Shown here piece after piece: positions 12,944 through 23,143 of a stretch of DNA of 64,000 nucleotides. Where the stretch lies: the NCBI GenBank assembly GCA_900312665.1, contig ONZQ02000004.1, positions 530,617 through 594,616 of the forward strand, written 5' to 3'. The notes under the pieces were generated by a model that saw only the letters and a program-made list of their open reading frames with translations, had not been told where the DNA came from and did no database searches. Position 1 is the stretch's first letter. Each line of letters starts with the position of its first letter. The position numbers were made by a program, and so were the translations under genes. The stretch comes from Cephalotrichum gorgonifer (taxonomy: Eukaryota; Ascomycota; Sordariomycetes; Microascales; Microascaceae).

Positions 12944-13018
12944 TAGACTCATACCCCGTAGACTCATACCCCATAGGCTCATACCCCATAGACTCATACC
13001 CCATAGAATCACCCCTCC
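12944..13018. repeat. 15-bp minisatellite
   Basis: Four near-perfect tandem copies of TAGACTCATACCCCA (variants: G at the last base of copy 1, G at base 4 of copy 3) plus a diverged fifth copy. The unit is a multiple of three, so every frame reads as a 5-residue repeat (for example DSYPI), but no gene structure surrounds it. Confidence 0.85.
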
Positions 13019-13561
13019 TATTAGGCTCATACTACGCAGAATACGTTAGGAAGAAATGTAGGGCAAGTAAGCGGTGGGAGGCGATCCTCGGTGAATAGCC
13101 GATCAGGAGGCGAGAGACTCTTGTTGGAGCTCAACAGTACAACAAAATGCGGATCACTGCTCATCGTGCTACCCAACTATGCCTAATAACACTTGTAAGT
13201 TTCTGGGGGGGAAAGACACGGCATAGCTCAGCATGCATTTACATGTATTCTCTTTGCGGTTTCCATCCGAGAAATTCACTTACAGTAACACATCTCAGAT
13301 AGTACCTTGTCCTAGTTCCAAGTGAACTGATGGCTAATGGAGCTCCCTTTCACTCGGCTCTTTAGCCGTGGTTCACCCGATACCTACTACGCTTGGACTG
13401 GAAACTTGCCCCACCACAAACCGCCCCAAGCTGCTCCAAACGACCACCCCTCAGATTGAAAGCCAGAGCCCCCGAAATACGATCGATTACTTGCTGTCAA
13501 TTCACACCGCAACCGCCTTCACACCTCTTCGCGGTAGAAGCCCCGCTAAACAAACGCCACG
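13019..13561. other. GET4 promoter region
   Basis: Upstream of the GET4 start. No separate gene seen. The last 100 bases are C/A-rich, as in many fungal 5' leaders. Confidence 0.4.
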
Positions 13562-14646
13562 ATGAGTGCAAACATCCAAAAGACCGTCTCCCGCCTCCAC
13601 GAGAAGATCGAGGAGGGCCAGTACTACGAGGCGCAGCAACAGACCCGCGTTGTGGCGGCACGGTACATCAAGGCGAAGAAGTGGGGGGCCGCGGTGGACA
13701 TACTCTCTGGCGTCGCAGAGGCTCTACTGAAGGCCGGGCAGGGGGGGAGCGCGGGCGACCTATGCCTTCTTCTCGTAGATGTGCTGGAGAAGGGGGAGGT
13801 GGCCGTCGACGCGGGGAGCAGGGGGAAGCTGCTGGGGCTGCTGAGGCTATTCGAGCCTGGGGAGCCTACGAGGAAGAGGTTTATCTCATCGATGGTTGGG
13901 TATGATGCTTCACCTTTCCTTCCCCCTACCCTCCCCTTTTTTTTCCATTCTCGAACCTTGATATGCTACTGGACCTCATGGATTTTGCTAACTAGGAATC
14001 TACGTCTAGATGGTCCAGCAAGTTCGGCGAGTTCCCCGCCGGCGACCCTGAGATCCACCATGTCGCAGGGTCCATATACGCCGAGGAGCACGAGGCGTAC
14101 GACGCAGAGCGGCACCTCGTCCTAGGCACCCGGGACTCCCCCGAGGTCCTGGCGCGGATGGAGTACCGGTGGTACAAGGAGAACGAATCGCACACAGCGG
14201 GCGAGTTCGCGGGCCGCGCCGTAATCCCGTATCTGCTCATAGGCAACGTGCGTGCCGCCAACGCCTCGCTCAAGCTCTTTACCGCCGCGCTGCAGGCCGA
14301 CAACGAAGGCCTCGCGGCACAGGAGGTCGCGGGCCGGACCTGCGGCGCCGAGATCTTCCCCAGCATACCGCTCCTCAACTTCCTCTCGCTCCTACTACTC
14401 GCGGTACAGAGGGGTGGCGCGGAGCTGTACAAGCAGCTCATAACGAAGTACTCGGCGCACCTCAGGGAGTCGGGCACGTGGTTCGATTCCTTGGACGCCA
14501 TCGCGGAGATGTACTTTGGCGTCAAGAGGCCGCGACAGGGGAACCCGCTGTTCGATATGATGGGAAGTCTTTTCGGTGGAGGTGGAGGCGGGGGCGCTCA
14601 GCAGCCGAGGAGGGTAGAGGCGCCGCCATCGGTGGGGCTAGACTGA
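13562..14646 (+). CDS. GET4: Golgi-to-ER traffic protein 4 (GET4)
   Basis: Adaptor of the GET pathway. Get4 binds Get5 and docks the Sgt2-bound tail-anchored protein onto the Get3 ATPase in the cytosol. Exons 13562-13899 and 14010-14646, one GT-AG intron in phase 2, 324 residues. The protein is an all-helical TPR-like solenoid. It begins with a helix containing LHEKIEEGQYYEAQQQTR, followed by ISSMVGWSSKFGEFPAGDPE across the splice, HLVLGTRDSPEVLA, and the conserved LLNFLSLLLLAVQRG. The tail has a run of seven glycines followed by a Gln/Pro stretch, which is lineage-specific. The start is the first Met in frame and fits family length. It converges on the small unknown gene ending at 14908. Confidence 0.93.
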
Positions 14647-14907
14647 ACGTCGGCGGGTGGATAGATGGGATCCGTGCAAAGCCGTTGGCGTTGGCTGTAT
14701 AATAAATACCCCGAAAGAAAAAAAATAGACAACAAGATTTGCCTGGTAAAAGTGCAGGATCATGGCCCCGTCGCGTTTTCTGTCTCAGTGGCGCGTCTGC
14801 TGTGGCTCGGCTTCGAACATCCAATTGTCGTCTGCTAACGTCGCTACCTTGGCCCGCAGGCTAGTCTTTACCGCGTAGAGGAGGACTGTTCGGTTTGAGC
14901 GAAGTGG

Positions 14908-15433
14908 TTAGTTCTGCAACACCATGCGGAACGGGAATGATGAAGCAGACAACCGCAGGAGGAACACACCATCTGTCTGGTCCGGGCCTGCTGCGCCCGG
15001 ATTCATACGGTAGTGCCTCACCGCCTCGGCTAGCCTCTGTCTATCCTCTATACCCATTCGTAAGCATCCGACGGGCGGAACATTGGAAATCTCGAGAGAG
15101 AACAAGTTATAAGGGAGAGGGGAAAGTTGGTGGGGTGGTAGGGAGCATACTCTCCATCTCCTCCCGCTCATCGACCCCCTCATCCTCCTCTATCCCCTCC
15201 GGTGCCCCTTCGACCTCCACCTCCCCCTGCTTGTCCCTGACGACGATCTCATCGGAATCAGAGAGCACGTCCACGCAGGAGTCGAGGCGGAGGGTCTCGG
15301 CCGAAGAGGAGGCGGGCGTCGGGCGGCGGGTCAGCTGGCTCTGGAAGAGGTTGCGGCGAACGGGGGGCGGAGGCGCGGGCCGGCGGAGGGGCGCGGGGGC
15401 CGGCGGCGCGCGTGGTCTGTTTTGTTCGGGCAT
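14908..15433 (-). CDS. Small acidic/proline-rich protein of unknown function
   Basis: I do not recognise this protein. Reading on minus, exon 15151-15433 and exon 14908-15047 join at a GT-AG intron (GTATGC donor, TATAG acceptor) with matching phase to give 140 residues. Visible parts: a Pro/Arg-rich N-terminus (residues 1-30), a basic hinge with NLFQSQLTRRPTP, an acidic middle (DSDEIVVRDKQGEVEVEG) and, after the splice, a charged helix ending RLAEAVRHYRMNPG. Without the intron the frame stops after 108 residues. The spliced product has a more protein-like C-terminus, which is why I prefer it. It lies tail-to-tail with GET4, 261 bases apart. Composition suggests a nuclear or scaffold protein, but that is a guess. 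Confidence 0.55.
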
Positions 15434-16053
15434 TGGCTTGCGGTGGATGGGGGGGCTGGCAGGATGGGGGATGGGTCGTGAGAGCGTGGATTTGTAGGTG
15501 TTACCGTCGTTTGTCGGATGACGGATTGCGCTGGGCGGAGGAGATTGTATTAACTAAGTGGCCCGAGACTGTAGCGCGGTTGCCCCACTAAGGTATCACT
15601 ATTCCAATTATTATGGTGATATCTTGTCGAGGGCACCGAGGAGTCTCCAGCCAACACAACCCAGGCCCCGACTAATTATACGTGTATGCCTCCCTCAGTA
15701 GAGATATAATAGCTCGTATCACTAGCGAATACCTCTATGGGGTTATCCGAGATCTCTTCAACCATCAGTCTTCGCCGACCTATAGACTTTGAGTTGTCCC
15801 GGCAACCAGGCCCAACAGCCAGTACACGGGATGATGTCATCAGTGAACTTGCATCCTCCAACTCTCGATTAACAGCTCTCGTTCCCGCATTGGCACATGG
15901 GATTTACGGCTATGTCCACGACTATGCACTGGAGAAACGCCCTCTTTGTCCCCCACCCACGGAGGTTGGGAGGTTTCGATCTCAGTTCTAAAATATAGCC
16001 TGTATATATGCCCCCTATCTAGCCAGTCCCATATGGGTACCGTATTGTGTACA
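15434..16053. other. Intergenic
   Basis: About 0.6 kb between the small unknown gene and the end of the leucyl-tRNA synthetase. No gene recognised; the frames at 15676-15991 show no family resemblance. Confidence 0.5.
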
Positions 16054-19000
16054 TTATATTACAAAATTCACCGCTGAACCCCCTCGTACAACAATCACCC
16101 TCCTCGCCCCCTTCAGGTCCACCGCACCTCCCAGCCTCCCTCCCTCCTCCGTCTTCAGAATTTCTTCCACCATCCAGTCCCTCAACACATCCCCCTCTAA
16201 ACTCCCCGGCGGCGGTGGCACCTCTACCACGGCTCGCAATTTACCCTTGACCTGCACAGCACAGGTTCTGAGCCTCGGCTGGAGAATGGGCAGTGTTCCA
16301 TCAACCGTGGGGAAACTCGCTGCGCTGAAGATGGAGGGTGTTGATGGGTGGAGTATCGACCAGCATTCCTCCGCAAAAGCGGGCGTGATGGGCGCCAGCA
16401 TGCGGATGAGAGCCGAAGTTGCCTCTTGGAGGAGAACGGGGCTCGCTTCGTGCTCGAGGAGCACGTTCGTCAGGCCCATGAGGTCGGAGACAACCGTGTT
16501 GAGGCCGTAGACGCCACTGTAGGACGACGTGACGGAAGCGATCGTCCCTTGGACCTCGCGCCAGACCTTCGCGTCAACGTCCCATTGTGCGAGCTCATCC
16601 GAGGTCATCGAATCTAGCTTGCTGAAGCGAGTTTCCAAACTACTCTTCGCACTTTCATCCATGCCATCCTTTTTCTGGGCCAGGGACCCGACGTGGTTGT
16701 GGAGCCTAGACAGCCAGCGCGTAACACCGGAGATCTTGGCCTCATCCCAATTGAGGATTTCACCCACGGGGGCCTGGAAGAGCATGTGAGCTCTCGTGGC
16801 GTCCGCACCGTACTTTGCGATGATGCCAGTAGGGTCTACGCCGTTGTGTTTCGACTTAGACATCTTCTCGTACGACGTGGCTGCTACCACGCCCGTACTT
16901 CGAATCTTCGGCTGTTGCGGGTCCGATAGGTCCAATTCGTCGGGGGTGAGGAATCTTCCCGTCTCCGGGTCAGAATACGTTTTCCCGTGGACCATACCCT
17001 GTGCGATAAGCCGCGTAAAGGGTTCCGCCGTGACCTCGGAGTCCTGGCCATCGGCGAGGAGGGGTGTCGTCCGAAGGAACTTATAAATGAATCGAGCGTA
17101 GAGGAGGTGTAGGATGGCGTGTTCGATCCCGCCAATGTAGAGATTGACCGGTAGATACTTGTCCGCCGCCTCCTTAGAGAAGGGCTGGTTTTCGTTGTGC
17201 GGATCAGCAAAGCGGGCATAATACCAGCTGGAGTCCACAAACGTGTCCATTGTATCTGTGTCCCGCTTACCCGGGCCATCACACTTGGGACACTTGGTGT
17301 TAATCCACTCCGCAGCATGCTCCAGGGGGTTTCCGGGTTTGCCTTCGAACCAGTGGTTGTCGACCATGGGAAGCTCCACGGGCAGTTGGTCCTCCGGCAC
17401 GGGAACCGGCCCGCACGAGTCACAGTGAACGATTGGTATTGGCGTTCCCCAGTACCTCTGGCGACTTATCAGCCAATCCCGTAGCCGCCACCTCTCCACC
17501 GGTTTCGCGAGCTGTGCGGGTTCTAGAAGATCAATGAGCATCTGCCCGACTTCGACCGAAGATTTCCCCTTAAATGGGCCGCTGTCTGCAGTCATGATGC
17601 CGTGCCCGACGAATGGTTCGTTTAATATAACCGTGGTGGACTCGTCCTCCGAGGCGGAAAGGACAACACGAACCGGCTCGTCGGACCGGTGCGTCTTCCA
17701 AAAGGCATGATCACGGTGGTCATGCGCGGGGACGCCCATCACCGCGCCCTCCCCATACCCGTCAATGACATACGGTGCCACATATACGGGGATGGATTTC
17801 TTGGTCGCATCTGGAGAATCTTCGTGATAGGCGAGGGGGTTGACCGCCCTCAAGTGAGGCAGAAGATACCCGACTTTCGAGTCTGGAGGGAGCCCGGGCA
17901 AGGTGTCCAGGAACGCTTGTAGTTCTGCGTCCACCTGGGCTAGCTTTGAGACTATAGGATGGGACGACGAGAGGGCGAGGTACTGAACGCCAGGCAGTGT
18001 GTCGAGTCTCGTCGTGTATACCTCAATACTGGAGTGGACATCGTGGCCCATAGCCATGACAGGAAACTTGACCATCGCCCCAGTAGACTTGCCCAGCCAG
18101 TTCCTCTGCATGGACAAGACTCTTTCTGGCCAAGCTCCATCCTTCGCCAGGGTATCAAGACCCTTCAGGAGATCTTCTTGGAATTCGGAAATGCGCAAGA
18201 ACCACTGCTTCAACTTTCGCTTCTCGACCTTGGCGCCGGATCGCCAACAGAAGCCGTTAGAATCGACTTGCTCGTTTGCGACGACAGTCTTGTCAACGGG
18301 GTCGTAGTTGACCTCAGCCTCGGCTTGATATGCAAGTCCGCGCTCATGGAGCATAAGGAAGATGTTTTGGGTGTGCTTGTAGAATTTGGGATCGCAGGTC
18401 GTCAATTCCTAGTGAGAAGAGTGGAAATGTCAGGCACAGCGTCAACAAAAGTCTTCAAGAATTCCCACCGGAAGACATACCCGTTTCCAGTCCCAGCTGC
18501 CATTCATGTGTTCAAGTTGATCCTTCATCCTGCGGATATTGTCTGCTGTCCATCTCGCAGGAGGGAACCCCCTGGCAAGTGCGGCATTCTCAGCAGGTAG
18601 GCCGAAGGCGTCCCAACCCATAGGTAAAACCGCATCATAGCCCTGGAGTCTCCTGAAGCGAGCAATAACATCGGCAATGGTATAGACGCGAAGGTGACCG
18701 AGGTGGAGGTAGCCAGAAGGATACGGGAACATGGGTAGGACGAACTGGGATTCCGTTCCAGGCGCGTAGGGTTTTGTCTCGGCGGAAGCCCAGGAGCGGC
18801 GCCATTTAAGGTCGAGGGAAGGAAGGTCAAGCTTCCCCGTGGCATAGTGTCGGGCATGCAGCAAAGGTGTCGCACGGCGAGGATGGGTGAGGAGTGGAAG
18901 GCATGATGAGGATTTGCCAAATGCCGTAGCTAGGCTCAGGCGCGCGAGGGCGCTACGGCCAACCCATGAGCGCGCGGTCGATTTCCCACAGAGCATTTGC

Positions 19001-19167
19001 ATTGGGGCCGCGTCATAGCTCGGAGAAAAGTGGCAGGTTCGCGGCTCTCTCGTCGAGCGCAAAAGAAAGCCAGCAAGAGTCAGACCATAAGTTAGTGGCA
19101 TCGACGACGCAATAATTTTGGAAATTTGGAGCTCATTGGAGCTTCCATCCGTCGGGCCGTCAGCCAC
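16054..19167 (-). CDS. NAM2: Mitochondrial leucyl-tRNA synthetase (NAM2 type)
   Basis: Class I synthetase that charges mitochondrial tRNA-Leu. Two exons, 18481-19167 and 16054-18408, joined in phase 0; 1013 residues from the first Met. Landmarks: the ATP-binding HIGH-type motif PSGYLHLGHLR (HLGH at 155-158), the CP1 editing domain with TTRLDTLPG and VPAHDHRDHAFW, and KMSKS in SYEKMSKSKHNG near residue 743. It is bacterial/mitochondrial in type. The N-terminus before TGKLDLPSLDLKWR is about 110 residues, longer than usual. Internal Mets at 19101 (MPLTYGL) and 19002 (MQMLCGKSTARSWVG) give shorter leaders; the last is Arg/Ser/Ala-rich and amphipathic, like a mitochondrial presequence. I report the longest frame, but 19002 may be the true start (958 residues). 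Confidence 0.93.
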
Positions 19168-20325
19168 TGCAGGTACGTGTGGAGATCATTGGAGACTTCA
19201 TATTGTGGCAGCTGGAAGAGCCGCCGCCTGGGCGTGACTGGAACCGTGCCCGGTCGTTATTCGCACAGGTGACGTCACAATTTTAAGTACTCCAGCTGGG
19301 TACGACGTAGCATTTGCTTGACATAAAATCATCTCCCGACGTCCAAAAAGAGCCCCGCGCCTTGAACCCCCACTATGGAGAACCTTGCTCGCGCGGGGTG
19401 TTTCAAGGGCGGATGAAGGCACGAGGCCAAAAACACCCACGATTTCAAATCACGAGCCAATGATAATAGACACTATTTGTAGCGTTTTGGAGACCCCCTA
19501 AGCACCGCCCGCGGGTGGACGAGTCAGGAGACAGGAGCTAAGATGACGGAATTGGGGGGAGGAAGAGCATCGTGGGAGGCCAGGGCGAGATCGGGGGGGT
19601 TCGAAGGTAGCTCGTGGGAGGAAGTTGGGGGGGCGGTTTTCTTCAGCGACGATTCGATGGCTCGTACTCGTAGGTTGAAAAGGTTATATAGGATTAGCGT
19701 CTCGCTCGTGGGATGCCCCAGACTGAATCCATTGTCCTGTATTAGGAGGGGAGATACACATCGCTCACTAGGGAACAACACCGTGGGGATATTTTTACGC
19801 CCGCGCACTTCGGCACTTCTTTTGTCTCGACATACTAGTAATATTACTCATTGAAGGAGGGCTTACAAGTACTCGTACAAGGAAAGTACATCGAAGTACA
19901 AAGAATTCAAGCTCTCAAATTCTTTAACCTCAACCTGATCATCCCCCGACCGGCGGATCAGAGACTATCTGCAAACAACTTCATTCGATAAATACTGCCC
20001 GCCGTTCTTCGTTGGCCTGCATCTGCCGCGATCTACCCGTGGGACCGATTTCCTATCTCGGGCTAGATTCTCTCGAGATTTTAAGCCTTCTCAATCCGAG
20101 ATACCGAAACCGGACAAACCACATGGACCTCCCGCTTAATTGAACGACACGATAAACTAAGCTCTCTCCAAAGCCCCGGATTCTCGACCCTTGATCTTGA
20201 CCCTGGACTCCACCCATTTCCTGGCTACCAATTCCCAACTCTCTCCTTCATCTAGGGCGCATCACCAACTCCCCTCTCCCCTCCACGACAGCCCACTTCG
20301 AGGCACCCAAAGCACCCAAAACGTG
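19168..20325. other. Divergent promoter region of LeuRS and MET12
   Basis: About 1.16 kb between two divergent starts. It contains a perfect CRE palindrome at 19270-19277 and two GTAC-type motifs (19661-19673, 19865-19880). It also holds 135 bases of open frame upstream of and in phase with the MTHFR start. No separate gene seen. Confidence 0.5.
19270..19277. promoter_or_regulatory. CRE-like TGACGTCA palindrome
   Basis: A perfect 8-base ATF/CREB-type bZIP site, 103 bases upstream of the longest LeuRS start and about 1.05 kb from MET12. Fungal Atf1-type factors bind this word. One copy can occur by chance, so function is inferred. Confidence 0.4.
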
Positions 20326-22383
20326 ATGGACAAAATCACGGACAAAATCGCGGCCCTGCCGCCGGGCGCTTGCTACACGTCCTTGGAATTCTTCCCGCCC
20401 AAGACCGCCATGGGTTTGGCCAACCTCCGCGACCGCCTGGACCGCATGGAGCGCGCGCTGAAGCCCCTCTTCGTCAACGTCACCTGGGGCGCCGGCGGGT
20501 CCACCGCTCAGAAGTCGCTCGACCTCGCCGAGATCTGCCAGCGCGGCCTGGGCCTCACGACCTGCCTGCACCTAACATGTACGAACATGAGCAGGCGCCT
20601 CATAGACAAGGCGCTGGAGGACGCCAAGGCCCTCGGTATTCGCAACATCCTCGCGCTGCGGGGCGACCCGCCCCGGCCGGACGAGTACCGGGACCCGGAC
20701 GAGGTTGACGACGACGATCCCACCGAGTTCTCCTGGGCGATCGATCTGGTTAGGTATATTAGGAAGACCCACGGCGATTACTTCTGCGTCGGCGTGGCCG
20801 CGTATCCTCAAGGTCACGCCGACGGGAGTCACCCTCTGGGCCAGAGCCTGGAATTCGACCTCCCATATCTCGTCGAGAAGGTGAAGGCTGGCGCGGACTT
20901 TATAATAACGCAGCTCTTCTTTGACGTCAAGGACTACGACAAATTCGAGTGGACGCTACGAAACCACCCCAGCGGTGTCTTCAAGACGATACCCATCATC
21001 CCCGGCCTCATGCCCATCCAGAGCTATCAGATGATTAAGCGGACCACGAAGCTCAGCCACGCCACCATCCCCGATGCTATCATGGCCCGACTTGATGACG
21101 TCAAGGGAGATGACGAGAAGGTGAAGAGCGTGGGCGTCGATATCCTAAGCGAGATTATCGAGGACATCAAGAAGATCAAGAGCAGGACACCGGGTCCCAA
21201 GGGCTTCCACTTCTACACCCTCAACCTCGAAAAGGCCGTCTCCTTCACCCTCGAGCGTACGAACCTCATCCCCGAGAGCGACAGCGACGACGAAGCAGGG
21301 GAAGCCCACCTCGACGGAGCGGCGGGCGCGGACCCCACCGTCCCCATCATTCACGTGAACGGCATCAACGGTGCTGAGAGCAAGCACCGCAGCAGCGCCC
21401 ACGACTCCCGTCGCCACTCCACCGTGGGGTCGGACCCGCACAACCGCGTCATCGTGTCGGGCGCCCAGGCATCAAACCCAGACTACGAGGCCACCCCCCG
21501 CGAGGCCGGCATCCCTGCCGAGCCCGTGAACACGCGTGCCAACACCCTCGCCATATCTGAAGGCGAGGGCGTGCTCGGCCGCGAGGCGACGTGGGACGAC
21601 TACCCCAACGGCCGGTGGGGTGACGCACGGTCGCCGGCCTACGGCGAGATCGATGGGTACGGCGTCAGCCTTCACATGTCCACCTCGGCGGCGCTTGAGC
21701 TGTGGGGGAGCCCCACGAGCAAGGCGGACATCAACGAGATCTTCATCCGCCATGTGCAGGGCAGTCTATCCGCTATCCCCTGGAGCGAGGAGGGCCTCCT
21801 TCCCGAGAGCACGAAGATCCAGCCCCACCTCCTGAGCCTGAATAGAAAGGGTTGGTGGACCGTGGGGTCCCAGCCCGCCGTTAACGGTGCACGGTCGTCG
21901 GACCCCACCTTCGGCTGGGGCCCCGCGAACGGCTTCGTCTTCCAGAAGGCCTTCGTCGAGTTCTTCCTCCCCGCCTCAGACTGGGCCGCCCTCCGCCAAA
22001 AGCTCGCGGACCCCGCCATCCGCGACAAAGTCTGCTTCTACGCTGCTAGCGCCAGCCCCGACGCTGTTCCCGAGTCCTCCGACCTCCAGCCCCAGTCCGT
22101 CGCGACATCCGATGACGAGCTGCCTGCGCCTAGCACAAACGCCGTGACGTGGGGCGTCTTCCCAGGGAAGGAGATCATTACGCCGACGATAATAGAGGAG
22201 GTCAGCTTCCGTGCATGGAGCGAGGAGGCGTTCGGGATCTGGGCCGAGTGGGCCCGTGTCTACGGGAAGGGGTCTCCGAGCGAGAGGTTCCTAGAGGGGA
22301 TCAGGGCTGACTATTGGCTGGTTAATATTATCCACCATGAGTATGTTGATGGGGAGGCGCTGTGGAAATTGCTGTTGGAGTGA
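20326..22383 (+). CDS. MET12: Methylenetetrahydrofolate reductase, MET12 type
   Basis: Reduces 5,10-methylene-THF to 5-methyl-THF for methionine synthesis; a cytosolic flavoprotein. Single exon, 685 residues. Residues 1-300 are the MetF TIM-barrel catalytic domain: TSLEFFPPKT, VTWGAGGSTAQKS, CLHLTCTNMS, ILALRGDPPRPDEY, VGVAAYPQGH, AGADFIITQLFFDV. Residues of roughly 305-425 are an acidic, Ser/His-rich linker. The C-terminal regulatory domain follows (ATWDDYPNGRWGD, SPAYGEIDGYG, AVTWGVFPGKEI, LVNIIHHEY). The SPAYGEIDGYG block and the long linker match the yeast Met12 isoform better than Met13. The start at 20326 gives the usual N-terminus; the frame is open for 45 more codons upstream, but that part has no conserved character. 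Confidence 0.95.
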   Translation: MDKITDKIAALPPGACYTSLEFFPPKTAMGLANLRDRLDRMERALKPLFVNVTWGAGGSTAQKSLDLAEICQRGLGLTTCLHLTCTNMSRRLIDKALEDAKALGIRNILALRGDPPRPDEYRDPDEVDDDDPTEFSWAIDLVRYIRKTHGDYFCVGVAAYPQGHADGSHPLGQSLEFDLPYLVEKVKAGADFIITQLFFDVKDYDKFEWTLRNHPSGVFKTIPIIPGLMPIQSYQMIKRTTKLSHATIPDAIMARLDDVKGDDEKVKSVGVDILSEIIEDIKKIKSRTPGPKGFHFYTLNLEKAVSFTLERTNLIPESDSDDEAGEAHLDGAAGADPTVPIIHVNGINGAESKHRSSAHDSRRHSTVGSDPHNRVIVSGAQASNPDYEATPREAGIPAEPVNTRANTLAISEGEGVLGREATWDDYPNGRWGDARSPAYGEIDGYGVSLHMSTSAALELWGSPTSKADINEIFIRHVQGSLSAIPWSEEGLLPESTKIQPHLLSLNRKGWWTVGSQPAVNGARSSDPTFGWGPANGFVFQKAFVEFFLPASDWAALRQKLADPAIRDKVCFYAASASPDAVPESSDLQPQSVATSDDELPAPSTNAVTWGVFPGKEIITPTIIEEVSFRAWSEEAFGIWAEWARVYGKGSPSERFLEGIRADYWLVNIIHHEYVDGEALWKLLLE

Positions 22384-23143
22384 AGGCCGGATAGGTCTTC
22401 CGTATGGAAAGGAAAAGGTTGAAGGAGAACACGGAATGACAGAGGGGTTAATGGACATCAGTCACATCGTCACGGCACGCGAAGCATTTGGAAACGGAAG
22501 CAGAATGTTGAGTTTCAAAATTATTGACGCTACCATGCATACCAAGTGGAAAACGTCGAGCTTCGAAGCAACCACTGGTCTCGGTGAGCCAACCCTTCAG
22601 TTACACAAAGTCCATGGGCTCCTGCCTCTGGCCATAGAAGAAATCTGAGCAAAGAAACCCTTAGATGACACTATCTATTCCTCCTGCTGTTCCCTGATAC
22701 CCCCTTTGCCCCATCCGTCCCGTTCCAGACCTACCATACATTCCGTTCGTTGAAACAAACACAAAAATCCGAGGCGGGATAAGGAAAGGCCACCGCCCTA
22801 TTGTATGAACCCTGGAAGTGATGCCAACCGTAAAAAAGATAAAGAAAACTAAACGGGCAGAAGTTCCGCCTCGTTGGTATCGTCGTTAAGAAAGGCTTTT
22901 TTTTCGTGGAAGAGAGAAAAAGAAAATGAACTCGAGCTGAGGAGAAGAATTTCCCAGGCGCTTGTTGTGCAGGAAACCGTAGAAAAGAGTCGTAAGAATG
23001 ATTTAGCATCGAGAAGAATGTATCCACTGATTGCCATTCCTACTTTATCAGATGTTTTCGTGTGAGCTTTTGCTCTCGTAGCGGAAATGGGGCCTTGATG
23101 ATCCTGGAAGAGAGGGAGTTGCGGAGCCTCGTTGCATATCGCA
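22384..23143. other. Convergent 3' region
   Basis: 0.76 kb between the MET12 stop and the stop of the minus-strand gene. No gene recognised. Short TTTTTTTTC and AAAGATAAAGAAAAC stretches may belong to the two 3' ends. Confidence 0.5.

Noticed and set aside
12944..13018. CRISPR-like direct repeats
   Set aside because: The units are head-to-tail without spacers: a minisatellite in a eukaryote.
14895..15497. 200-codon plus-strand frame with poly-Ser
   Set aside because: Mirror of the acidic/proline-rich minus-strand gene; composition is what the reverse complement of that gene predicts.
20191..20325. 45 extra in-frame codons upstream of MET12
   Set aside because: Ser/His/Pro-rich leader-like sequence, not conserved; the Met at 20326 gives the standard start.
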